DNA of 64,000 bases from Hydractinia symbiolongicarpus (GCF_029227915.1 NC_079882.1:7440001-7504000); one strand, 5' to 3'; numbered from the stretch's first letter, positions 44,214-55,135 are shown. The notes: generated by a model not told the origin, from the sequence alone. Translations and numbers: made by a program.

Positions 44214-46256
44214 ATGAAGTTGTCAGGTTTCTCGATTGATGAAATTTTAGCCAAGGAATCTTCGCATAGAAGTAAAAATGAGACTCATCTTCCAGCAGTG
44301 ATCTATACGCCGCACGGTAAGTCCACCGAAGAATTTAGTTTTTAAATTTTAGGCACGCCTTTAGAAGAAATATGTATACAGCTTTTCCTTTCCCTTGAGC
44401 ATAGAAAATAATAAAACCTTAAGTTCATAATGCAAAAATGTCTTTCAGATTTAAAATTTAATAGTCCACAATAATATTTCTTTCAGGTTACAGATTACCA
44501 CCATATTGTTTCTCTACTTATCGAAGACGTTGTATGTCGCCATATTCAACGAAATCAAACACGTCACCAGCACCGGCAGACGATATAGATGACGATAAAG
44601 TCACAAGACGTCCACGAACGTCAATAACGTCCTGTCAGCGTGAGTTTTTAGAAGAAGAATTTCAGAAAGAACGCTACCCCACATTGGTTTATATTGATAC
44701 TTTAAGTCGTCGGATTAATCTCCCACAATACGTAATAAAGGTTTGACATTTCTATTAATTTTTAAAAAGATCGCTAGGGACCCTAGCATTTCCAAAATCA
44801 TGTCGTAAACTAACTCAAATTGGTTATTCTACTAAGAAAAAGTTCAAGAAAAATTTTAGCGGGCAGTAAAGATCTAACATACTACAACCAGTCAGAAAAT
44901 ATAATATTATATTACAATTATTTTTTACTTTGAAAATATCCAAATACTAGTCGATGAGGCCTGTGAAAAATTTGACTTAGGCAGGAGAACAATTGAAAAG
45001 AGAACCGTCAATTGAATTTTGATGACGTCAGCAAAATCTCACAAACGTATAAATTTTTTTTAGAAATTTATTTAGTCGTTCGAAAATTAGGATCATGTAA
45101 TTTTGACCAACAGTTGAAAAGATATTAGGTTTGAAGGGTTTTTGATGACGTTATCAAGCCGTCCATTCCGAAACGGATTCGGGCACTCAGGTTTGAGAAA
45201 CTTACCCAGGTTGTCCCTAGTTATCCAGGCGGTGAAAAATAACTGACGTCACCACCTCGTTTCTAAGTTATTTGGCCTCAAAGTTATAACTCCAATGCGA
45301 TGGCTTCATCAATCTTATTAAACGCATTGTAACTAGTTTTTTGCTTATTTTTTTTAAAAGGATTGATTTGAAACAATTACTTAAAGAATACAACAAATTT
45401 ACAACAGACCACTCCCTTCCTGTAATAAAAAACAAAAGAAATATGAAATAAAAATGAGTAGAACGCGGCCTGTTACTTATTTTACTTCTACTACATTTTT
45501 TCCCAATGAAACTGGGCACGAAGTATTAAAACTATCGAAAGGCAGACAGTTTGTGACAAAAACTTTCGCGAATTTGCAATTTAGATAAATTTCGGGTAAA
45601 AACTTTCGCGAAAATCAAAACTCATTTTTTTTTTAACAAAAGTCTGCATCCATTATTGTTTTACGGAATCGGAATATCTGAGAAATATTCGTAACAGCAA
45701 AAAATATTATTGTAGTTGATGATTAAAAAAAATAAAAATCGCAACTTTAAGATTTCCCCGTTTTTTGTTTTTTTGTTTTTTTGCCTTGAAAATTGTTTTT
45801 TATCCGTGACTTCGCGTGAAAAAATCTCGCGTTTTGGTGATAAATAATTTCCAAAGGCATTAACGTTCAGCAAAATGTCAAAAAAAAAAAAAACGCCAAA
45901 AACGCAAAAATCTTTACCCTTAGAGTATTCAAACTGGATTTCCTAAAAAGCTGCATAATCTTTTTCAGGTTTGGTTTCAAAATCGTCGAGCGAAATATCG
46001 AAAAGAAGGGCATCGTCGTAAACCAAAAAATGACAATGCGAACCTCGATGAAAACATCACGATTGATCTAACTAAAGACATATTGTCGTTGCCATGGAAC
46101 AAAAATGAACTCACCGACCAACCAACAGTCAAACCATGTAGCCAGCAATATTACCATTGGTCGAATTCTTACAGCGACGAAATATCACCCAATGATGCAA
46201 CAGAAAAATGTAGTTGCTTCCAGTGTAGAGAAGGAACTTGTTACGCTAAGTATTAA
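44214..46256 (+). CDS. PRD-class (paired-like) homeobox transcription factor with N-terminal eh1-like motif
   Basis: Three exons, 44214-44316, 44487-44740 and 45969-46256, give 214 residues with phases closing. Residues 6-13, FSIDEILA, fit the eh1 motif that recruits Groucho/TLE corepressors. The homeodomain is 74-133, with Leu16, Phe20, Tyr25-Pro26, and helix 3 WFQNRRAKYRK (Gln50, Asn51, Arg53). The last intron splits the homeodomain between positions 46 and 47, a position typical of PRD-class genes. Gln50 marks it as paired-like; an N-terminal eh1 plus this class is seen in Hesx/Anf-type and Goosecoid-type factors, but the homeodomain is too divergent for me to name one. The Cys-containing C-terminus has no known motif. 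It is likely a nuclear DNA-binding repressor. Confidence 0.87.
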
Positions 46257-47069
46257 TCCCTAATTACATTGTTTGAAAATACCCTACTTCCTCCTGTAAC
46301 TCCTTTTACATCGCTCTTATCACCTTCCTTACGTCGATTCCTTATACTTTTAAACTTTTTAATTCCCTGTTTTCCCCAACCAAACCCCTCCCTGCTTCGG
46401 TAAGAGTCTTTGTAAACGCCACGAAATGACATAGCTGCATCAAAGCAATGAAAATTTATAAATTTTATTGGACTGCGGTTGAGTTTGTATAGAATTTTAT
46501 GACGTGGATTAGAGAGAGTATAGTAATATAATATGTTTATATTTGTGTTTTATAGCATTCATATTTATTATTACAAATTTGTATTTATTTATAGAAAGTT
46601 TATTTTTTATATAAAGTTATATGCTTGTTGTGTACACCTGGTATTAAAAAAAGCCAAATTTATCAAACCGCTTTATCCTTTGAGTTGATTTATAACGTCA
46701 CAAATGAGATTAGCGCCACCAAAAGATGTAAAGTTACATTTTTATACCATCTTAACAGCTTTACTTCTTGTAGCCATTTTGAGAGATAGGGAAATGTATG
46801 TTCTAGTCCAGTCGCGCATACGCGCACGCGTACGTCACAACAAGTCCTCGTTATCCAGTACCATCCAGTATCATGCTGTGCTTAGCCATGTAAAGTCCCT
46901 AATAATCAGTGCAATGTAGTGACGTCATCAAAAATCATACAAAAACGAGTCAAAAATCTCTAGCACAATTCCCTAAAAATCTACGCACATCAAAGTATAC
47001 AGAAAATGAGTAGAAATGGGAATTCCCTTATGCTAATAATCAACACATGCGCAGTAAAGATGTGAACAG
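46257..47069. other. Gap between the homeobox gene and Polinton copy 2
   Basis: 3' UTR-like AT-rich sequence, then a stretch with GTCACAA and TGACGTCATC words at 46695-46930. No Polinton copy 1 homology is evident before about 47070, so the left terminal repeat and the SAP/repeat gene of copy 2 are missing. Confidence 0.5.
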
Positions 47070-47088
47070 ATAAATACTACTATAATAA

Positions 47089-47274
47089 ATGCGCATCAAC
47101 GCTCAATCAAAATTCGATATATTTTGAACTGCGGCATTCATGACCTTTTTGGCTGGCATTGGTATCTCCCTCCCACTTATGGCCCTTGCAACATCAAAAG
47201 AATCGGAGAAGGAGAAGGAAAATGGGCGAAGGATTAAGGACCTAGAGGTTCGCCTTTATACCCTAGAATCATAA
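47089..47274 (+). pseudogene. Copy 2 small membrane protein, one internal stop
   Basis: Equivalent of 7738-7929. It starts after CTACTATAATAA, has a TGA early in the frame, then the hydrophobic segment FLAGIGISLPLMALA and a charged helix. Slightly shorter end than copy 1. Confidence 0.6.
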
Positions 47275-47470
47275 GATAAATGGAACAATAAGGAAGGACT
47301 GTGAACGTATGTTGGATGCGTACGACAGGTGCACCTGTGGTCGGAGGTTTGAAGTAAATGGTAAATGTGTTAGTACTGTTATCACGAATATATTACGTAT
47401 AATGGGGGTGGCCGCGTATGCACAACGACATGCAATTCTCTGAAGTCCTTTGAACTTTCAATAAAACAAG

Positions 47471-48060
47471 ATGCTACAGTTTGAGAATGAGCTTGTCAAC
47501 CCTAAATTATTCTACTCGTTTGCTGCTATCTTTACAGACATCAACGATATCAACGTGGACTACCTGACGGTGCCGGATGCTATCTCTGTCAATGGAGGTA
47601 AGGAAAATCGATAAATAGTAGGGTACCATACACGGGACCTTGTGGTAGCCATCAGGGTAAAGACGCCCAAAATCTGGTCCCCGCATGGGGTGACCCGGTA
47701 TAACGCCAGTGCAGTACCGGCAATGAGTCTTGATTTCGAAGAGAACCCTGATTGAGTCACCAAATATCGTCAAATCTGGTCCAAGATCGAGGAGTTGATT
47801 TATGAGTAATTGACGACAGAGCCTGTGAAAAAGGACCGTTACGTGAACCCCAAAATCAAATACTACAAAGATGCAATCACGACTAAATTCCATGATATGC
47901 CGGTACCCTACGATGAACCCTGCCAAGCCAGTGCCATCCCAGCTATTTCATCCATGTATGTGCAAGGTAACAACTACTACCCCCTGGTACATATTACAGA
48001 ATCTTTAGTATAACGACTTCAAATATATTTTATAACCCTTGTAGGTCTATAAAAAATACA
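47471..48060 (+). pseudogene. Copy 2 equivalent of the conserved unknown protein at 8105
   Basis: Starts MLQFENELVNPKLFYSF at 47471. Stops appear at about 47611 and 47754, but the base missing in copy 1 near 8322 is present here. The last block (KYYKDAITTKFHDMPVPYDE) matches copy 1, and the C-terminus is shortened by a frameshift after HITES. Convergent with the next gene. Confidence 0.6.
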
Positions 48061-48076
48061 AAATTAAGGCATATAC

Positions 48077-48735
48077 TCAGGTGGAGACTCTAGGTAGCGC
48101 TTGCATACTGTACAGACTGAAGTTTTTTTAAAACATCTTGCCTCCCCTCTTCCCGGCCTTTCGCAACTAACTGAGTACGTTCCTGTTCATTAATGCATTC
48201 ACGATCTGTTTAACGCGTTGACGTATCTGTTCCTTTAGCAGCATATACTTCTTATGATCCTGCGTGATAAGAGTGAACTCATAGTCTCTAACGACTCCGT
48301 TCTCAATGGCTTTTGAGATAAGATCAATGATGGAGTTAATCTTGATCTCCGCCAACAGCCTTATAGTCTCATGCTTTTTAGATTTAACGCCCAGCCTCTT
48401 TCTGGAGTTCCGCAGACCGGCCTGACCGATTCCGACGGCGATCGTGATCCCCCCATGGCTATACAGAGTGGAGTTCCCAAACCTGTGGCCAACGCCCCGA
48501 TCCCAATACCCGAGGTGATAATGCTGATATTCAGCAGTCCATGGTCACAATACCTCACCCAGGTCCCAGGCATCTTGAAATTTTTTGCGAGTCTGTTCCG
48601 CTCTTTAATCTCATCCCGCAGATACTTTTCAATATCTCCTATCTTCCCAAGTCTATACTTCTGGCTTTCATGGATAGTATTGTCCTCCGCGGGTGCATTC
48701 GGTAAATTCGGGTACAGCTTGGCTATATTCTTCAT
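48077..48735 (-). pseudogene. Copy 2 membrane/coiled-coil virion-type protein, frameshifted
   Basis: From ATG 48735, directly after the preceding stop (TAAATG), the first ~95 residues are open: a Pro/Ala-rich start, GKIGDIEKYLRDEIKERNRL coiled coil, then NISIITSGIGIGALATGLGT, a hydrophobic segment. A frameshift near 48455 is followed by the basic SKKHE region and AEIKINSIIDLISKAIENGV. It matches copy 1 8743-9400. Function unknown; probably membrane-associated. Confidence 0.65.
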
Positions 48736-49403
48736 TTATTTTATCAGCAAATGCATCGTGAGGCCGGTGAAGGAAACGTTTTTCATATGGTGGTACTCGT
48801 CCGTCAACATGAATTCCAGACGGTCCGTGGAACCCTTCAAGGGTAGGTAGATTGGGGTGTCAAAACGCCGGGTCAGCATACCCCCCTCCCAAGTGTTTAG
48901 CTCCTTGGTGGGAAGCAAGGCCAAAATTTTAGAATTTTTACCATTCAATAGGCAGTCGTCTTCACCCAACTGAGGGCAAACAAGGCGTAGTCGAATATAG
49001 ACGTCGGTCTTGTAGACTGCACCGTGATCACCATACTTATAGTAATTTTTCGCGGGGTCATAGGGTAGGTCCAAGTGCTCTTGCAGCTGTCGATGAATCA
49101 CCACTGTGTACCCGTCACTGACACGGGGTCTACAGAGTTCATTTTTCGGGACAAACAGTTTGATCTTGTCCTCTGCTTGGCTATTGACGATACTCGCATT
49201 ATCTTCTACAGACCATTCATAATAGCGATCCGAGTCACCCTCTGATCGGGCCATATCTTAAAGATGGTAAAGTCATTGTTGCTGTACAGGTTCAGCCATA
49301 TAGGTCTAATACTGATGGAATTTAAGGCTATTTTACTATTCTGTCCCAGGTAGTCCTCACATATAGTAGGCTTGTCGATATCAGTAATATAGAGTTGCTT
49401 CAT
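48736..49403 (-). pseudogene. Copy 2 putative minor capsid (penton-like) protein, one frameshift
   Basis: From ATG 49403 the start MKQLYITDIDKPTICEDYLG is open to about 49210, then the frame changes and stays open for 172 codons to 48736. It is beta-strand rich, with SDGYTVVIHRQLQEHLDLP, LALLPTKELNTWEGG and a terminal NVSFTGLTMHLLIK. This is the better copy of the gene at 9402-10030. The assignment as minor capsid is by resemblance to other Polinton ORFs and by context. Confidence 0.6.
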
Positions 49404-49427
49404 CCTTTTTTTCAAGAAAGGATTAAC

Positions 49428-50651
49428 ATGTACTCATACAACCCCAAGGCAAAGTACAAACGTAACAGGGGAGAATGGCCACTTGGTATTACAAATTTGG
49501 AACATCAGCGCTTGTACGTGTCTACAGACTAGCACATTGAGGTTGCATTCCCTGAATTCACTAAGTATGCCATAGAAATCCCAACCAATTTGCTGAATGA
49601 CCCTGTAAGGGTGGGTTGCACAAGGCACGCCTTGGACTACTGCAACATTCAGGTTAATTTTGCGGTGCACTGCGCAACCACTGCATTAGGCATATCCGCC
49701 AAGCATCTGAAGGGTTCCGTACCACTTGTAAACTCAATCTTTAAATTCCATCTCTATTGCCACATGCGTCGTGTCCTGGCAAGAATGAAAGACCTGTGCC
49801 GTATGACGATGGGTTCTCGCAGTATAAAACCCCCTACTCAGCATCCAGATATGCATAGGTATGTCGCGAATACGGTGCAGATCCTAATAGCCTGTACAAG
49901 TTCAAGGCCGTCATGTCCTTATTAACAAGCGGTAGATGGTGGCCTCAGGTCGATGGGGAATGGGCAAAGTTCATTACCACCACAAGTTAGGTCCTAACAT
50001 CTAAAGGTCTAACCAAGATAAGCGAGAGTATCAGGGCTAAAGCATCCTTAATTGGATCCGGTGCCGACAACAAAACGGCAAGGCAAATCCTATTGCAAAA
50101 ATTTGAGGCCATGGTGCAACGTCACAAGAATGTAGGCCATGATATCGTGGAATTTCAGAAGGTGCTGCAATATTCCTGAACTCCAGTAAATTTTGCTGTC
50201 ATGCCAAGCGTGTACATGTTGCCCTCAAACATAAACCTGCGCATAGCCGAAATTGTAAAGTGTAACAACAACATCCTCATACCACCCGCCAATGTTAATG
50301 TTGGTGTACAGGTCGATGTGAATAACAAGCCTATTCATAGGGAAAGGGCAATCAAACAACCTCCAAAGCATACTATCAAAATACCTACACATACCACACC
50401 TCCCGGACATACTATACCTCCGATACCTCCCAAGCATACTATCAAGCCACCTCCAAACTACACCTATTACACCTCTTATACATACTCCCGATCATACCAT
50501 ACAGGCTATACCATATACACATCCAAAACATACCATACCACCTATACATACCCCTGAACAACCCCCACAAAACCAACATAAGGATACCAAGACTGCATTA
50601 ATCACAACGGGGGTAGGTATCATCATCGCTTACATATGGCTTAAAAAATAG
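49428..50651 (+). pseudogene. Copy 2 large conserved protein with Pro-rich linker and membrane tail, broken
   Basis: ATG 49428 lies 24 bases from the divergent start at 49403. MYSYNPKAKYKRNRGE matches copy 1. There is a stop at about 49530, frame changes near 49785 and 49990, then the block MPSVYMLPSNINLRIAEIVK, a Pro/Thr/His linker (PPKHTIK repeats, 50340-50560) and a hydrophobic tail ending WLKK-stop at 50651. The linker is cleaner here and shows the repeat unit. Confidence 0.6.
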
Positions 50652-50653
50652 CC

Positions 50654-51692
50654 CTATTTTTTCCAATGTATAGCACGACGGCAGCCGCGATAGCCATTAA
50701 CAGATGTTTTGCTGCATACCCGACGATGGTTGCCGCTACTCTCAAAAAGAAGAAGACTACGGTACCGATGACTCCGGGTAATGCAGCACCTGCCTTGCCT
50801 GCCAAATATTTAAGGAAGTTTCCAAGCCTTTCAAGTTGCTTTTCTACGAACCCTTTTCCACCACCTCCTGCTGCCCTCCCCCTGCAGCACCTACCGAGGC
50901 ACTTCCTCCCGTAACGGATAGTACAATGGTGGAAACCAACAGCCCAATGGCAGACACTATACTCGATATAGTTATACCCTGCTCCCTGAAGAGCATTTTA
51001 AGCTTCTTCAGCAAAGGCATGTCATCTCCGGCGATTTTTATCAACTCGACCTTGATAGTTTCCAGATGCTTCAAAATCTTCTCCGAGAATAGGCCATGCT
51101 TATCCGGTACTTCCTTCCTATTCCTTTTCAATTGATCAATATCCTTCTCAAGTTTGTCAATTTCCTTATCCCTTTGCCTCCCGGCCTTCTGCTTTTTGAG
51201 TTCTTTGAACTTAGCCTCTTTCGTATTAATTTCGCTATCATATTTATTAATATCATCCTTCAATTCTTTTACATTATGTAGGTTTCGAATTTCAAGATTT
51301 ATTCTTCTCATATCGATGTCCTTGATGGCAGCATCGTCAATGCCAGCAAATGAAGTACTTACAAAACCCTCTATATCATACGCAAAATTTTGAATACCCT
51401 CTATTGTTCCCTTCTGGATCATCTCACCCCCCTCCTCTTTACCCGAAGCCTTCTCCTCACCCCTATTCAATACAAGGGCCTTCATACGCGTGCTACCTAG
51501 CCTCCTTCTGAGCTGTTCAATAGTTGGAAAGGTACCATTCTGGGGCATGTTTGGGATATCCACATAGAGGTCTTCATTCTGGTTGATGGTTGATTGGATG
51601 TGGCTAATCTGTACTCTTTGTTTTCGTCCCTTGATACCGAAGAGCTGCTTCATTTCTGCATATGGGTCTATGGTCGTTCCGAATGTACCCAT
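50654..51692 (-). pseudogene. Copy 2 hybrid gene: MCP N-terminus joined to the coiled-coil protein
   Basis: The 282-codon frame (51692-50844) starts MGTFGTTIDPYAEMKQLFG, which is the MCP N-terminus, preceded by the MCP-type start context TATATAATAAAC, and passes without a break at about 51530-51541 into FPTIEQLRRRLGSTRMK, the coiled-coil protein. The long Lys/Glu coiled coil, MPLLKKLKMLFREQG and ISSIVSAIGLLVSTIVLSVT follow, and after a frameshift near 50844 the hydrophobic C-terminus runs to 50654. In copy 1 the same coiled-coil gene starts MDEENQLVV. The join is one end of the inverted segment. Confidence 0.8.
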
Positions 51693-51723
51693 GTTTATTA
51701 TATATAGGGAAATCTTCTAATAA

Positions 51724-51984
51724 ATGTCTGATAATCCAGTATATACGCATGAAGACGATATTGGGAGGTATGATAAAGGTGATAAAGATGATACGCCGTC
51801 AACGCAACAACTCCCTGGAACATCGGGGACCTCAACGCCAGGACAACAACGGTCGGATATACGCAAGCGACTGGGGTAGAGTACGCAGTCGGCCGAGACT
51901 ATACTTTTTAAATCGAAGGTTGATAGTCTCTTATCTTAGGAATGAGCTGGGGCTTATGCCTAATAGATTACGACAGGTTTAGAA
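51724..51984 (+). pseudogene. Copy 2 small hydrophilic ORF, inverted relative to copy 1
   Basis: MSDNPVYTHEDDIGRYDKGD from ATG 51724, then TPSTQQLPGTSG and RSDIRKRLG to a TAG; the rest of the frame (ILFKSKVDSLL) continues with stops to the next start. Same gene as 12355-12630 but on the other strand relative to the rest of the element. Confidence 0.6.
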
Positions 51985-52993
51985 TGGATGAAGAAAATCA
52001 ACTTGTCGTTAAAGAGATTGTGACGGGGAAAAGATCCTTACCGGAAATAGTACTCACATTGCAAGATGATTTCATCTTTCCTGGCAGTCTCAAACTCTTA
52101 TTTGACCTGGTGCTGACGGGGACCAATACGAAACGCACCATTGTCAGCAACATTGGCAAAAGTCTGGTGAAAAACCTACGCATTACATTAAACGGCAACG
52201 AGGTACAGAATATTAGCGACTACAATACCCTGGCCGTCTACCGGAATTTATGTATACCCCTCGGCAAGATGTTCGAGTTAACGAGAGATTTGCCATTTTA
52301 TCAAGCACGACTCCATGACAGACTCCATGACAGACACAATCAAAGATTGGGGTACAGCAGCCTTGGGAAGCACAGCGGCAAGGCAGCCGATGCTTCGTAT
52401 AAAATAAGCAACATAAGGCTGGAGTTTGACAAGATTACCCATGAAGTGCCATGACGTCAAGGTATGCAAGATTGACCCTGCCCTACGAACGCATACTCCG
52501 TAGCAAGGTCGTCACCACGATAAAAGCAGATACCAGTTATAACCTCCAGATTGACATCCCCACGAGAAGCCTCAAGGGCGTCTTGCTATTGTTCATAGAG
52601 CCTGGAAAAGTGAAACCCTATGCCGGGGTGAACGAGGTGTTCTACAACCCCAAGATTGAGAAAATTAGCGTTACCGTTGAGGAGGAGCACAATCAGCTCT
52701 ACTCACACCCACGCTTCCGAAAGATCTTCTCTAACAGATCGTCAACATTTTCTGTGCCCACGATAGTAACGTCACTATTGGCCAGTTTTTCAACGAAAGG
52801 TATGCGTTATTCATCGATTTTCGATCTTCCCCGATGATACCCTGCACGGTAGCGGAAGACCCTTACAACGCGTTAGTGACGGCATTACCCTCCACATGAC
52901 CAAGAAAGCTGACGGAACCAGGTGCTATGTTTACCTTCTGCAGGACGCGCAATTAAACATACTAGATGGTAGATTCCACTCTGTCGAGTATTA
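51984..52993 (+). pseudogene. Copy 2 hybrid major capsid protein with N-terminus of the coiled-coil gene
   Basis: ATG 51984 opens MDEENQLVVKEIVTGKRSLP, the coiled-coil protein's N-terminus, and at about 52063-52080 continues in frame into FIFPGSLKLLFDLVLTGTNT, the MCP. About 45 codons present in copy 1 (around 13000-13145) are deleted after VYRN. After frame changes near 52455 the C-terminal half (SLKGVLLLFIEPGKVKPYAG, EVFYNPKIEKISVTVEEE) is well kept, ending near 52993. Lost N-terminal MCP residues are on the opposite strand at 51692. Confidence 0.75.
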
Positions 52994-53038
52994 GTGATCA
53001 CAACTCGTGCTTGTCCCTAAGGACAAAAACGAATCAAT

Positions 53039-53369
53039 ATGGAGGAGAACAGGAAATGCACTCAATGTAAACACTATCTCCCCCCCGGACAATTTCAGGA
53101 TCAAGGGAAACAAGGAGCTCAGTTCTCAGGAGTACCTAGGATGCGATATATCCACGCTGGGGGCTCATATTGAAGCCCAGTTTTCTGTGGGTATGACCTG
53201 AGATAATTATGGAGAGTGGCATATTGATCACAAAGTACCAATTAAATATAGAGAAAATAGGGATGTTCCATCGCTTGCCGAAGTAGCGAAAAGACTGCAA
53301 TATACCAATACCCAATCTATGTGGGCAAGTGAGAACATTGCAAAAGGCAATCGTTTCGTCTCAAAATAA
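53039..53369 (+). pseudogene. HNH endonuclease gene (copy 2 only at this site)
   Basis: ATG 53039 opens MEENRKCTQCKHYLPP, a CxxC knuckle. After a shift in a C run the frame gives FRIKGNKELSS, GAHIEAQFSVGMT, and past a TGA the nuclease core GEWHIDHKVPIKYRE and the tail ASENIAKGNRFVSK-stop. The HxDHK plus terminal N..KGN pattern is the HNH fold of homing-type nucleases. In copy 1 the homologue is at 16654-17276 on the other strand; both are preceded by the same leader CTTGTCCCTAAGGACAAAA or a close variant. Confidence 0.7.
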
Positions 53370-53370
53370 A

Positions 53371-53774
53371 ATGGCTACTCTTATGATCATGGCGGAAGGG
53401 GCGCTAATTAACGCTCTAGCATTTTCAGGCACGAATTTTTCTTTTCTAAGCTCTCGGGACACGGCGAGACCGAACGGAAGAGGCACGATGAGGCCATGGG
53501 AAAATTGCAAGCAGCTCAGGCACAGTGGATAAAAGACCGACAGGACAAGCTTGACTGGTTCAACGAAAAGCGGGAACTGCAGCTAAAAGCTGGTAAAAGC
53601 CTAAAAGAGCTGGACGACGACGTGTACAAATTCTACATTTGTTCAGACAAAAAGGCCCCACAATTGAAAGATTCTTACGTACCCTCTAAAAAACAACAAG
53701 ACGGCCAACTCACGTTCATAGTTGGATCCGTATCCCTGCTAGGTTTTGTACGGAAAAAGAGACGGAGAAGCTAA
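53371..53774 (+). pseudogene. Copy 2 small protein with N-terminal hydrophobic segment, frameshifted
   Basis: ATG 53371 follows CAAAATAAA. MATLMIMAEGALINALAFSG is hydrophobic. A frameshift near 53440-53500 precedes QWIKDRQDKLDWFNEKRELQ, KAGKSLKELDDDVYKFYI and a second hydrophobic stretch LTFIVGSVSLLGF ending in a basic tail. Same gene as 13945-14320 but with a cleaner C-terminus. Confidence 0.65.
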
Positions 53775-53779
53775 GCAAT

Positions 53780-54176
53780 ATATACTACATGCAAGAACAT
53801 CTCTGGACTAGGCAAAAAGCTACTAAATTACTTGCGATGGAGAGCGGTCTATCCAAAAAGAAGGTAACTCCTGTGGCTGAGACACATCAAGGGTCCGAAA
53901 CGTATTGACTATCCACATTTTACCATTACGAGGCCTAACGAAATGCATCCGTTTTATCTGTTGTACATGCCCCATGATAAGCTGTATGGCAATACCTACA
54001 AGTACATTCTTGGGGGGATTGATGTGGCCTCGAGATACAAGGTAGCGAGGTCTCTGTGTACTAAAAAGGCCAGCGAAGTCGCGTGTATGATCAGGGATAT
54101 ATACAAGGCAGGACCTTTACACTACCCAAAAACCTTCCAATGCGATAACGGTAGCGAATTCAAGTCAAATGTATAG
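53780..54176 (+). pseudogene. Copy 2 RVE integrase, C-terminally truncated
   Basis: An N-terminal helical region (MQEHLWTRQKATKLLAMESG, about 53790) is followed after a frameshift by KRIDYPHFTI-type sequence and then an open block (53943-54176) with FYLLYMPHDKLYGNTYKYIL, GGIDVASRYKVARS and the second catalytic region FQCDNGSEFKS. The first catalytic Asp position reads FYLLYMP here against FDLLYMP in copy 1, so Asp is lost. The element similarity stops at about 54180, before the third acidic residue. Confidence 0.75.
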
Positions 54177-55027
54177 CTAACAAATCCAACGAGGATATAT
54201 ACAACAGCTTTTGCCTAGATATTAAGACAATATTTAACAAGTTCAAAATCTCAAGCCTATTTCACTATTTTTTTAATAAAAGATATTTGAAGCTCTTTCT
54301 TCTATCAAAACTAGCCTCATAATACACTTTGCGGTAGAAAAAAATGCATATTTTTTTCCTTCTGTCGTCATAATTCGCTAATCAGTAATTTATACAAAAA
54401 AATCCGGGAACCTTTTGTGCATAATTTATTCAGCTTTTCATTACCGAAAATTTCAATAAGCCAATAGGAAGCTTTCGGAAAAAGAGACCACAAACGTAAA
54501 GGCATGTATGCGAAAATTTACTAACGAGATATTTGTTTTTAAAGATTTTTGTAGGTGGTATAAAAATGTGTAAACTGAGTATGCAGAAAGATGATAGAAG
54601 TGCGAACTTTTTCTTTATGCTAAATATGCGTGCACGCTTCAGAATTATTAACAGACAGAAGTCAGGTTTACAAGAGACAGCTCATATGCATATTCCTTAA
54701 CTTTGATTTTTTTTAATTCGATAGTGAAAGTAAACTATCTAAAAAATATTATTATGCATATTTTTATACGGGAGTTCCATATTATGCATAATGTTTACAA
54801 AAAAATATGCTCAACCCATTTTTCACATATTTTTTCAAAGGTGTGAAGGATATAACACCTCTAAAAAGGCTGTTCCAAATGTTTTCATAGAATATAAAAT
54901 ATGTCATTGGAAAGAGAATTTTTTTTTCTGTATGTCATGAATTTTTTGCAAAAAACCTAAAAAAAATTGTTTCCTTTACAGTAACCTTAAAATTGCAGCT
55001 TTTTCCTAATCAAGATTGATGCCTGAT

Positions 55028-55135
55028 GGCAACCTCGTCCCCAGGGCATCTTGTATCCTTTTTGAAATCAGGACGGCGATCGTCTTGCCGTTACGGTTAT
55101 AGAAAAGGGATAACAGGCGCTGGGAACAAGGTTGG
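55028..55135. repeat. Hairpin element of the CAACCTCGTCCCCAGG family
   Basis: Starts CAACCTCGTCCCCAGGGCAT and ends with the inverse GCTGGGAACAAGGTTG at about 55120-55135; inner words CCTTTTTGAAAT and GAAAAGGGATA also pair roughly. About 108 bp, non-coding. Confidence 0.65.

Larger units (their letters stand above)
47070..54180. mobile_element. Polinton/Maverick copy 2 (truncated at both ends, decayed)
   Basis: A 7.1-kb stretch collinear with copy 1 positions 7724-14530, from the small membrane protein to the integrase, with clear but divergent similarity, so it is a separate old insertion and not a recent duplication. It lacks the left end and SAP/repeat gene, and everything after the integrase core (Bro-N, ATPase, PolB, right repeat). 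Two structural differences from copy 1 stand out: a segment at 51530-52075 is inverted, and an HNH gene is inserted at 53039-53369. Most genes have stops or shifts, but different ones from copy 1, so the two copies serve as mutual references. Confidence 0.9.
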
